Source of the DNA: Candidatus Bathyarchaeum tardum
Lineage (GTDB): Archaea > Thermoproteota > Bathyarchaeia > Bathyarchaeales > Bathyarchaeaceae
NCBI GenBank assembly: GCA_029762755.1
Contig: JARVGH010000005.1
Span: forward strand, 1-64,000
DNA: 64,000 nucleotides
Direction of reading: 5' to 3'
The notes beneath the pieces are model-generated. The model was not told the origin of the DNA, ran no database searches, and worked only from the letters and a program-made list of their open reading frames with translations. Each line of letters opens with the position of its first letter. The stretch's first letter is position 1. A program made the position numbers and the translations under genes. Of this stretch, positions 54,321-61,414 are shown one piece after another.

Positions 54321-54570
54321 TTAATTATTTTTGTGAGGGCTAATTTCTTTGTGTGTTGCTTTTGAGTGTAGGTGATAGTTTTTCCATAGGATGTTTCCTG
54401 GTTCGTATATTGCTAGTTCTAGGCTGCGGTTTCCGACTAGGATGTTGATTTTGTTTTCTTGTATGGCTTGGTGTTTGTTCTGCACAAATAAATCGTATTT
54501 CCTTTATGATCTCACCCTGAGATATCCAAAATTTGTTATTAACGGGGTGCAGTGGCACAAACCCGGACAA
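54321..54570 (-). pseudogene. Frameshifted member of the HPVNNKFWIS small-protein family
   Basis: Frame one reads LSGFVPLHPVNNKFWISQGE and IIKEIRF. After one extra base within a T-rich run the next frame continues VQNKHQAIQENKINILVGNR and SLELAIYEPGNILWKNYHLH, ending at TAA 54321-54323. The joined protein is about 83 residues and matches the shorter copy at 45573-45758 at both protein and DNA level. The family is not one I know. The W and N/G-rich core suggests a small folded domain. A single frameshift is the only visible lesion. Confidence 0.55.
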
Positions 54571-54608
54571 AAGTTCCTAGGTTTATTGAGTTATGAAATT
54601 TTCTTGTC

Positions 54609-55004
54609 TTAGAAGGATTGTAGTTTGTTTTGTACTTCTTTGAAATTGATTTCTGTCTTGCCTAATATAGACTGTGGAAAACCGCTTATGTTATCTTCTT
54701 CATGTGATGGAAATAAGACAACATGTGTGTGTTTTACGCGACCACCCCGAACAAAGATGCAAACGAAATCTGGATGGTAATTGGTTTTTATTTTTTTGGC
54801 TACAAGTTTTGCTGCGTTAAAGACTGCTGATGTTTCAGTATCGTTTAGATCATACCAGTGGGTTACATGTTTTTTGGGAAGAATCAAGCAATGTCCTTCA
54901 GCAACCGGATTTAGATCCAAGATACCAATTACATCATTAGTTTCTAGGATTTTCCAAGAGGGCAACTCACCTTTAATTATCTTACAGAAAACACAGTTTT
55001 TCAT
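54609..55004 (-). CDS. HIT family protein with altered histidine triad
   Basis: A 131-residue histidine-triad-fold protein. CVFCKIIKGELPSWKILETN opens it, with a zinc-type CxxC (Cys4, Cys7) typical of Hint-like proteins. DLNPVAEGHCLILPKKHVTH is the central strand. The active-site strand reads VKHTHVVLFPSH, giving His92 and the nucleophile position His94, but Val96 where the third histidine of H-x-H-x-H normally sits. The fold and nucleophile are kept, so nucleotide binding or hydrolysis is possible with altered activity. It is alone on the minus strand. Confidence 0.8.
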   Translation of the reverse strand: MKNCVFCKIIKGELPSWKILETNDVIGILDLNPVAEGHCLILPKKHVTHWYDLNDTETSAVFNAAKLVAKKIKTNYHPDFVCIFVRGGRVKHTHVVLFPSHEEDNISGFPQSILGKTEINFKEVQNKLQSF

Positions 55005-55227
55005 TTATATTTAACAGGCCCCCTGTCTCTTAATCAAATGTTTACTCGGGTTAATTTCAAATACTTTATGGTACAAAATTCAGAGGTTAGCTTACAACCT
55101 ATACCAAATTAGACTTAAAAATCAACTTTCATTGAACAATCTTAACATTACCCCTATTGACAGAATGTAGCCTAACAAAAACTAAAAAAAGAGAATGAAG
55201 ATGGATGTTGCCTTACTAGTTTATTGG

Positions 55228-55596
55228 TTAATTCCATTCGTAGATTTTGACAGTTAGACTTCCAGAGTTGTCACCGTATGCGCTGTCCTTGATAAATAGA
55301 CTAAGTTGAATGCCTTCTCCTGTGTAAAGAATGCTGTATGTGTGGTCTTCGTTAAAGTCGCCCCAGTCTGTGTTTGTGTTTGCATCACTGCAAAGGTCAA
55401 GTCCATTGTACGGTTCAGAATATGGTGCAGCATCGCCTTTTGTCCAACCTGTACCATAAGCATCATTTCGTAGGGCATATTCGGCGTCAGCAAGATATCC
55501 AGCAAGATCTCCTTCATTTCTGAAGTAGTAAGTACCTGTTACTTCGATTTTGTAAGTTGTTCCAGATTCAAGAACTTCCTCGGAAAGAGTTGGAGT
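55228..55596 (-). pseudogene. In-frame continuation of the secreted protein beyond an internal TAA
   Basis: Directly after the TAA at 55597-55599 and in the same frame, 122 open codons follow, TPTLSEEVLESGTTYKIEVT to the TAA at 55228-55230 with the end SGSLTVKIYEWN. The segment looks like a complete jelly-roll beta domain (YYFRNEGDLAGYLADAEYAL; FNEDHTYSILYTGEGIQLSL). No start codon with an SD is seen between. It therefore belongs to the 55597-56286 gene, either separated by a nonsense mutation or reached by stop readthrough. Confidence 0.6.
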
Positions 55597-56286
55597 TTAA
55601 GGTTGATAGACTCCAAACCCTGCAGAATATGGACTGACGTATTGAAGACCATGAGTTCCATACATTGGATCTGTTTCTACAGTTTGTATTGTCGCAAAAG
55701 CCCCCCAGATTTCTGCACCTATCTCAACACCGTCCGCAGAGAACCAAAACCCTCCATCTAAATACGCATCAATTGGTGCTGCCACAATTTTTGTAAAGTA
55801 AGTCCAACGGGTTCCATCATCGTTTACTCCCCTCATATGGTTTGTTAACCATGCACCCGAACCTAGGTAGGAATCATATCCAAAATATCGATCCAATGCC
55901 CCATCCCCGTCAGCATCCGTGTTTGCCAGCCAAGCATCACTCCATTTCATAGTTAATTGTACACTACGATAAGGCCAAGCCCAATGATTTTCTGCCCCAG
56001 GATTAGCTGCAAGATAAGCTTCATCATCACCATCATACCCAGCAAAACCCGCAACTCCAGCGTAAGCGTTAAAGTATGAACCTTTGAACATGTGACCTTG
56101 ATAGTTGTAGCCGTACTCATCAAAACCTAAAACTAATGGGATTCCTTCAAGATAGTGACCTGCACTGTAACTTAAAATTCCATCTTGAATTCTTGTTACG
56201 TCATCTTTTGGTTTAGCCAAAGCAACTGGCACCATCAAAGAAATAACCATGGCACAAAGTAGGATTATGTTAATTTTTTTATCCAT
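55597..56286 (-). CDS. Secreted protein, N-terminal part
   Basis: 229 residues: a signal peptide (residues 5-24, cleavage near ALA), then an aromatic, Gly- and Asp-rich beta domain (GHYLEGIPLVLGFDEYGYNY, GWAW-like AENHWAWPYRSVQLTMKWSD, and WLTNHMRGVNDDGTRWTYF in the middle). It resembles secreted archaeal beta-sandwich proteins with DADGDGALDRYFGYD, a calcium-type loop. The frame stops at TAA after GVYQP, but the same frame continues with a second beta domain (55228-55596), giving a full product of about 351 residues if read through. Function unknown; a glycan or surface-binding role is likely. Confidence 0.65.
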   Translation of the reverse strand: MDKKINIILLCAMVISLMVPVALAKPKDDVTRIQDGILSYSAGHYLEGIPLVLGFDEYGYNYQGHMFKGSYFNAYAGVAGFAGYDGDDEAYLAANPGAENHWAWPYRSVQLTMKWSDAWLANTDADGDGALDRYFGYDSYLGSGAWLTNHMRGVNDDGTRWTYFTKIVAAPIDAYLDGGFWFSADGVEIGAEIWGAFATIQTVETDPMYGTHGLQYVSPYSAGFGVYQP

Positions 56287-56728
56287 CCTCTCACTTCCAC
56301 TCTATTATATTATAAATTAAGATTCAATATATGCTATTAAAGAATACCGACACTAAAATCCATAACTCTATTAAAGGTAACACAACCCCTCTTTTAATAA
56401 ACCACCCAACAACAAACCCCATCATCACAAGTAATACATGCCTACCTCATGTTTTGATGTTGTTTAACGCCAAATCGCTAAAAAAAGCTGAAAATTTTAG
56501 CATAACAATTCGTAACAAGTAATGGAAAAAAGCCAAAGATGAGTTATTTTTAAATTTAAGCCCCATTTTCACCCTTTTATATTTTTTCAAAATTTTTCAT
56601 TTAAACCACCTAATTTTGTTGTATTAAATGGAAATTTTTTTGAAAAAAAACCAAAACAAACCTTTAGCCTAAAACTAAAGTCTAATTATGGTGCCACACA
56701 AAATATAGTCAGATTCACCACTTTAGAT
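56287..56728. other. AT-rich intergenic stretch
   Basis: About 440 bases. A 33-codon minus-strand frame (MMGFVVGWFIKRGVV onward) is hydrophobic and could be a tiny membrane peptide, but has no SD. Homopolymer A and T runs are frequent near 56570-56660. No RNA gene or repeat was seen. Confidence 0.35.
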
Positions 56729-57202
56729 TCAATACCACTTGTAGCGTTTTAAGATTTCCCAAAATTCATCCTTTTTCTTAATCTTTTTCCTTTTTTTGCG
56801 TTTAAAACAAGACTTTCTATCAACTATTATTGGTTCATTTTCAGAGTGCAACAAATAACCGTGAAGCAAATCCTCTCGGGTTACTTTTCTTTCAAATATT
56901 TTCCAGGGGTTTTTACGCCATTTCTCATCCTTTTTTGCCTCAGATTCTAGCAACCGTTTAAATTTCTTATCCCTTGAACATTCCCAATCAACCCAAATAT
57001 GCATCCTACCTGAAAACATCGCATCCCTATCCCAAGGATACAATGTCATAGCAAACTGTACTGCTTCTTCGGTGGTGTGAAAAAATCTTCTATGACCTCT
57101 GCCAAAAACCTTAACTGGATAATCGATGGCTTCGTGAAGACGTTTGTATTCCCGTCCAAAAAGCAATCTGTCAACAAAAAGATGGACTCGATGACTTGGA
57201 AT
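56729..57202 (-). CDS. Small basic protein, function unknown, probable ATT start
   Basis: About 157 residues if begun at the ATT at 57202, which follows AGGGGG by seven bases. A TTG at 57166 gives 145 residues but leaves out IPSHRVHLFVDRL, which looks like part of the first domain. The protein is rich in Arg, Lys, Trp and His: GRGHRRFFHTTEEAVQFAMT, then YPWDRDAMFSGRMHIWVDWE, and a lysine-rich end (KRKKRKKIKKKDEF). The latter suggests nucleic-acid binding. No family is recognised. It stands alone. Confidence 0.55.
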   Translation of the reverse strand: MPSHRVHLFVDRLLFGREYKRLHEAIDYPVKVFGRGHRRFFHTTEEAVQFAMTLYPWDRDAMFSGRMHIWVDWECSRDKKFKRLLESEAKKDEKWRKNPWKIFERKVTREDLLHGYLLHSENEPIIVDRKSCFKRKKRKKIKKKDEFWEILKRYKWY

Positions 57203-57461
57203 CTAAAAACCCCCTATAATTTTGATGCTCAAAAAAACCAACATAAAACAGGTTAGTAATTGATTCTCAATTTTGAACTGCATTCCTTTTCCATGTTCTG
57301 CGTTCACTTTAAACATTTATAAGCTTTTCGACTAATATTTATTGTTTTTGCTAAAATAAAACTACATTTTTAATAAATTATAGACAATATAAAACAAAAA
57401 ACGCATCTATTCTATAGCCACTATAACAAGGAAAACTAAGCAGGTCCCTAAAATCAAAAGT

Positions 57462-57596
57462 TCAAGCATATTTTGTTTGTTTTTCTGGAATTCCGTCACA
57501 ATAGCTACGGATTGCACAATTTTCACAAGAATATCCAAAGGTTTTTCCTAAGCATTGTTTATAGAGCGGTTTTTTTGTTTTGTTAGAAGACAACAA
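57462..57596 (-). CDS. Tiny Cys-rich protein
   Basis: 44 codons from TTG, with AGGAG nine bases upstream. The core is CLGKTFGYSCENCAIRSYC, which places four cysteines as C-x9-C-x2-C-x5-C, a spacing that could hold zinc or an iron-sulfur cluster, followed by DGIPEKQTKYA. The combination of an SD and a conserved-looking Cys pattern favours a real gene. No family is assigned. Confidence 0.4.
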   Translation of the reverse strand: MLSSNKTKKPLYKQCLGKTFGYSCENCAIRSYCDGIPEKQTKYA

Positions 57597-57929
57597 AAAT
57601 TGTTACTCCTAGTAAATTATGCAATAATAATTAAAATTAAAAAAATTAACAGTTTGTTCCGAACTGAACAATGTTCTCTACCAAGAGTTTTTTGGCAACA
57701 AAAATACAAGTGAATTGTCACCAACATCAATTTTAGCCCAACAAACCTCAAAAATGAGGCTTCTTCAAGCGATTTTTGGGGTATACACCAGAATACTATT
57801 TTCTTTAAAACATGGATTTTGAATTCATAAAGATAATTAGTATTCAAACCACATAATTTGGATTACCCAATGAATCTATTTTTTGCTCATTAGATGAGGA
57901 AAACAATTCACAACGGAGGTGAATAGACC

Positions 57930-58166
57930 GTGAATGCAACACTATTTAAAAAGGTTGAACCGACCAAATCCTCAAATCTTTATGCCCTTGCGGAGAAAAA
58001 GGTGATGATTTCAAAGATGCTTAAAACTAACCTTAAAAAGTTAAAAGAAGCCCGCATAGAAATCCACAAAGCGGTATTAATGTCACTAGCCTTAAAAGAA
58101 GCTGGAGACGACATTGCAAATCAAATCATAGTTGCTTTGGCTGAATCTTTTAGCGATTACGAATAA
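57930..58166 (+). CDS. Small helical protein, function unknown
   Basis: 78 residues, almost entirely helical: KSSNLYALAEKKVMISKMLK, then TNLKKLKEARIEIHKAVLMS, then DDIANQIIVALAESFSDYE. GGAGGTGA about nine bases before the GTG is a strong SD and supports expression. No known motif; a helical-bundle adaptor or DNA-associated protein is possible. It lies near the integrase remnant, so it may belong to the same inserted stretch. Confidence 0.55.
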   Translation: MNATLFKKVEPTKSSNLYALAEKKVMISKMLKTNLKKLKEARIEIHKAVLMSLALKEAGDDIANQIIVALAESFSDYE

Positions 58167-58299
58167 AAGATTTTTAGATTGCACGTCCCAAGTTCTATAA
58201 CCACGATACGGTTCATTCTGGCGTTATCGTTTTTGTTTTTTATTATATTTTCCATTTGTTCTTATGATCCGATTTTTGAAATGAGTTCTTTACTCCAAC

Positions 58300-58443
58300 T
58301 TAGGATCTCCTTCCAATCATGTAAGCCATATGCAGCTTTATATTTCGCCAATTACCTGTTCGGATAAGTTCAGATGTTAACTGGCTGATTTCTTGTTGGA
58401 CTGTAATCCCTTTTTTGACTAACGCTCAGCCCTCTTCAGTTAC
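58300..58443 (-). pseudogene. PheS-like fragment fused behind the integrase remnant
   Basis: Past the TGA that ends the integrase frame, the same frame continues ALVKKGITVQQEISQLTSEL and IRTGNWRNIKL. Together with the preceding EVTEEG this resembles the linker of archaeal phenylalanyl-tRNA synthetase alpha chains (T-E-E-G, then L-T-x-E-L-I-x-x-G-x-W-R). The remainder of such a gene is missing. It looks like a scrap joined to an integrase scrap. The identification rests on a short match. Confidence 0.35.
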
Positions 58444-58809
58444 TTCTAACGTTTGATTAGTTTTTTCAACTTCGATTGGTCGCATTCCCGTGTCGCGAAT
58501 TAAACTCAAAAGCAGCGCGTATTTTGGTCCCGAATTGGCTATGAGAATTTCAACTTCTTCTTCTGTAGGCACATAAGGTGGCTGATCATCTCGCTGGTAT
58601 CGGGGTCTTGTCCATTCTAATCCATTATATTTGACGTAGCGGGCGTAAGCGTCGCAGATTACTTCTTTGTATCCGTTGCTTGATTCTTTGGATGCTAAAT
58701 ATTCTTTAACAGAATCGGGGTTGTCAAGGTTTACGTTATGTTTGTTCATCATCCGCAATCGTTTGCTTGTGGATTTAATCGTTGATTCTGCGTAGCCGTC
58801 TTTTTTCAT
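58426..58809 (-). pseudogene. Truncated tyrosine recombinase (integrase)
   Basis: 127 codons cover the N-terminal SAM-like core-binding domain (GYAESTIKSTSKRLRMMNKH, EYLASKESSNGYKEVICDAY) and the start of the catalytic domain up to LLLSLIRDTGMRPIEV, where the Arg of T-G-M-R-x-x-E is the first catalytic residue. The rest (H-x-x-R, Tyr) is absent. It begins 49 bases downstream of the 3' end of tRNA-Leu, on the same strand, the typical place for an integrase next to its attachment site. It is a remnant of an integrated element. Confidence 0.75.
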
Positions 58810-58857
58810 TTTCCATAATGTTTCAAAAATGCGCGCGGGTAGGTGGGATGTGTCCGT

Positions 58858-58977
58858 TGGTGCGGGGGACGGGATTCGAACCCGTGGAGGCCTGCGCCAG
58901 AGGATCTTAAGTCCTCCCCCTTTTCCTAGGGGATCTATGTTTGACCCGCTATTTAGACCTGGCTCGGGTACCCCCGC
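58858..58977 (-). tRNA. tRNA-Leu (anticodon TAA) with D-loop intron
   Basis: Minus-strand tRNA-Leu with an acceptor helix GCGGGGG/CCCCCGC, discriminator A, and CCA encoded at the 3' end. The anticodon arm is GAGGA-CTTAAGA-TCCTC, anticodon TAA. The T arm is ACGGG-TTCGAAT-CCCGT and the long variable arm is of class II. About 31 extra bases (58921-58951) lie within the D-loop between GGTCTAAA and GGGG. Removing them leaves 86 bases, the usual size. The insert forms a short UAG-GGG/CCC-CUA helix, so it is most likely a non-canonical archaeal intron. Exact splice sites are inferred from the mature fold. Confidence 0.85.
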
Positions 58978-59145
58978 TATCCTCAGTATTCACATAACAG
59001 CTCCGACATAAATGTTACTTGCCATAACAATCAGAACCCCATCAATAATCAGTTGAATTTGTAGTCTTGACAGAATTTGTTTTGCGTTGTTTGGCGTTAT
59101 GGTTATAACAGTCAAAATCTAAGAAATGTTTTGGCGGGTAATTCT

Positions 59146-59291
59146 GGGCGGGTACAGAAAACTAGGATGGTTTTCTACCGAAGCCTAGCATGGATAGGGC
59201 ACGAACAGCATTTTCTGCTGGTGTAAGCCTCCTACCAAGGGAATTGGGAGTGAGCTCGGGGTCACGGGTTCAAATCCCGTCCCGCCCGCCA
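59146..59291 (+). tRNA. tRNA-Arg (anticodon CCT) with three apparent introns
   Basis: Acceptor GGGCGGG (59146-59152) pairs with CCCGCCC (59281-59287), discriminator G, then CCA. The D arm is GCCTAGCATGGATAGGGC (59183-59200), and the T arm ACGGG-TTCAAAT-CCCGT. A normal tRNA only results if three insertions are removed: about 59155-59182 (28 bases, after position 9), 59205-59226 (22 bases, in the anticodon stem) and 59235-59252 (18 bases, at canonical 37/38). That yields stem CGAGC/GCTCG, loop CTCCTAA and a 75-base tRNA. Each insertion has a hairpin: AGAAAAC/GTTTTCT, CAGCA/TGCTG, CCAA/TTGG. Boundaries may shift by one base. Confidence 0.85.
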
Positions 59292-59332
59292 TCAATTGGC
59301 GCTTCATTTTTTGAAAAATCAGTAAAAAACTT

Positions 59333-59734
59333 TTAGATTGAAAGCAGTTTGGCGTGTCGCCAGCCTCTTCCGCCCTTTTTTTGTTGTTGGTCTTTGTTAG
59401 GTTTTGGTTTAGGTGGAGGCGCACGTTTAGTAGGTCCCATTTTTTGAGTTTGTATGTTGGTTTTGATGAATTTTCCCCATCCGCCTACTGTTGGATTTGG
59501 AGCACCTGCTTTGCTTGATTCGCATCCAAGATGCGATTCAACTATGTTATGAAATTCTAATGGTTTGAAGTCCCGTGTTGCCATGATTACTGTTCCTTGT
59601 TCCACAAACAGTTTTGAATAATCGTTTTTAGCTATGCCTTCAGCTCGGATTTTATCGTCTAATCTATTTTGCCAGAGGTCTTTCCATTCTGTTCTTAGTT
59701 CGTCAACGAATTCTTTTACTTCAGTTCCATTCAT
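59333..59734 (-). CDS. Hypothetical archaeal protein with basic proline-rich tail
   Basis: 133 residues from the ATG at 59734, which has GGAGG eight bases upstream. The N-terminal part (VKEFVDELRTEWKDLWQNRL, DDKIRAEGIAKNDYSKLF) is helical; then TVIMATRDFKPLEFHNIVES gives a beta segment. The tail is rich in Lys, Pro and Gln (KRAPPPKPKPNKDQQQKKGG) and probably disordered, suited to RNA or protein contacts. No family is recognised. It is convergent with the tRNA-Arg gene, ending 42 bases after it. Confidence 0.55.
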   Translation of the reverse strand: MNGTEVKEFVDELRTEWKDLWQNRLDDKIRAEGIAKNDYSKLFVEQGTVIMATRDFKPLEFHNIVESHLGCESSKAGAPNPTVGGWGKFIKTNIQTQKMGPTKRAPPPKPKPNKDQQQKKGGRGWRHAKLLSI

Positions 59735-60021
59735 TGTTTTTCCTCCATACACCTTTATTGGAGCAAACAATCAGTTGACGTGTTTGCTTCAGCGTGCTTT
59801 TAATGGTTGGATTCACTTGCTCCTTTTTTAATTATGAAATATAAGGAGGTAAGAAAGGAACTTCCTGACCTTTTTTCTGGAAATTACTTCTAGAACCAAA
59901 AACTAGAAAAATGTGACTTGTTTTCTATAAGATTCAAGGCGACTACTGATATGAAGAACGGATTCACAACACATTTATCCCCTGAAACAACAACCTCAAT
60001 TTGTTCGGGAGATTGAAAAAT

Positions 60022-60240
60022 ATGGCCACTATTGATAACCTTTTGGATTTACTTCAAGATGGACAGTGGCATGATTTGAAACAAACTGCACAAAAAGTTG
60101 GGTTATATTCTGCTAAGGCTGAAATGGTTATTAGTTTCCTGAACGAATACGGATTCATTAAGCTAAGTGAAGATTCTAAACAAATTAAACTTCAGCACTT
60201 GACCCTAGAATTTTTTGCCCAAATCCAGAATTTAGAATAA
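60022..60240 (+). CDS. Small winged-helix DNA-binding protein
   Basis: 72 residues from the ATG at 60022, with GGGAG upstream. IDNLLDLLQDGQWHDLKQTA, then AEMVISFLNEYGFIKLSEDS is a compact winged-helix layout: helix, helix, recognition helix, then a short wing (KQIKLQHLTLEFF). It resembles archaeal single-domain MarR/ArsR-like regulators. No effector domain is present. It precedes the CPBP protease gene by 91 bases on the same strand and may regulate it. Confidence 0.65.
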   Translation: MATIDNLLDLLQDGQWHDLKQTAQKVGLYSAKAEMVISFLNEYGFIKLSEDSKQIKLQHLTLEFFAQIQNLE

Positions 60241-60331
60241 TAAGCTGAGTGACTATTTGTTCTGAGTCATGGTGTTTTCTGAATAGGTTAATTACTGTTT
60301 TGTGTTTAGAATATACTATGGAGTAGTTCAC

Positions 60332-61414
60332 ATGTTTTATGATGTTTTGAAGACTTTTGGAAAACTGTTCCTCATTGTTACTGTAGTTTTCACCGTAGCG
60401 TTTTACGCTCTTTCTTTAGTATTAGGACCAGCCTTGTTCTTTTTCACATCTGAAGGATTAAACGTCAGCATGATTTACAAAGAATCTCTGCCTGGCTGGA
60501 TTCTTATTCTGCCTGTTACTGTTCCTATTGGTCTTGAATTAGGCACAATTTTTCTTGGGGTCAGCATTGTAATTTCTTTAAGTTTTATCACTGCTTGGAA
60601 ACTCAACAAAAATTTTCATCAAACAATCAAAAACAGTATTATTCACCCAACAAAAAATCTGTTTCAAAACAGTCTTTTTGGTATGACTCTCATAAACAGC
60701 ATGACCTTAATTGCAGTACTGTTCATTAGCAGAATTCAAGAATCAAGCGGAATCCCAACTGGAACAACACCTATAGTGGGTGAGCCTTTTTTGGATTTAT
60801 TGAACTTGTCCTATTCTGCTGTAGTTGAAGAAATCGGTTTTCGGTTAATTCCAATTGGAGGTTTATTGATCATTCTTTTGTTGCTAACCAAAAAAACAGA
60901 TTCACCGTTTTCGTTTAAACAAAACATTAAGCTGTTTTTCTTGTCTTTTTTGTTTCCCGACAAAGCAAAACGATTAACTGGCAACAAAACAGTTGCTGAA
61001 CACGGAATTCTTGCCGGAATCAGCGCACCCGAATGGGGCATGATTGTTTTCACAACAGTAATTTTTGGTTTAGCCCATTACAACCCTGGAGTCAGCTGGG
61101 AAATTGGAAAAATCAGTTCTGCAACCTTGTCGGGTTTTGTTTTGGCAATAACTTACTTAGTTTATGGAATTCATGCACCCCTGTTGATGCATTGGTTTTT
61201 CAATTCCTATAACGAAGCATATTACCTTCTGGCTGATTTTTACCCTAGTGCGCTGCCGTTAGCTAATTCAGTGGTCTTATTCAGTTTAATTCTTGGGACC
61301 TTGGGATGGATATTATTGATTGCCCTTGGTTACCTTAAATTAGTTCGAAAAAACAGAGAAAATAAAACAATGCAGCCAGACTTTAGTTATTCTGATTCTG
61401 CTAGTATCTCTTGA
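60332..61414 (+). CDS. CPBP family intramembrane glutamic/metallo-protease
   Basis: About 360 residues from the ATG at 60332, with GGAG upstream; a GTG at 60302 is the alternative. Seven to eight transmembrane helices carry the CPBP (Abi) motifs: VVEEIGFRLIPIGG (the EExxxR box), FGLAHYNPGVSWEIG (the F-x-x-x-H box) and LLMHWFFNSYNEAY. The catalytic Glu-Glu and His residues are therefore present. These enzymes cleave CAAX-type or other membrane substrates. It converges with hisS, and the two coding regions overlap by 28 bases at their 3' ends. Confidence 0.8.
   Translation: MFYDVLKTFGKLFLIVTVVFTVAFYALSLVLGPALFFFTSEGLNVSMIYKESLPGWILILPVTVPIGLELGTIFLGVSIVISLSFITAWKLNKNFHQTIKNSIIHPTKNLFQNSLFGMTLINSMTLIAVLFISRIQESSGIPTGTTPIVGEPFLDLLNLSYSAVVEEIGFRLIPIGGLLIILLLLTKKTDSPFSFKQNIKLFFLSFLFPDKAKRLTGNKTVAEHGILAGISAPEWGMIVFTTVIFGLAHYNPGVSWEIGKISSATLSGFVLAITYLVYGIHAPLLMHWFFNSYNEAYYLLADFYPSALPLANSVVLFSLILGTLGWILLIALGYLKLVRKNRENKTMQPDFSYSDSASIS

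Noticed and set aside
55597-55599. The internal TAA as a recoded amino acid
   Set aside because: TAA is not used for selenocysteine or pyrrolysine in archaea, and no stem-loop like a SECIS was seen. Nonsense mutation or ordinary readthrough is simpler.
57617-57847. A 76-codon minus-strand frame with hydrophobic ends
   Set aside because: The codon pattern is AT-driven, there is no SD, and it abuts the better-supported Cys-rich small ORF. Treated as chance.
59185-59424. A 79-codon minus-strand frame across tRNA-Arg
   Set aside because: It runs antisense through a tRNA gene; its composition comes from the tRNA.
61387-61414. 28-base 3' overlap of the CPBP and hisS genes as an error
   Set aside because: Both ends match normal lengths for their families, and convergent overlaps of this size are common in compact archaeal genomes.
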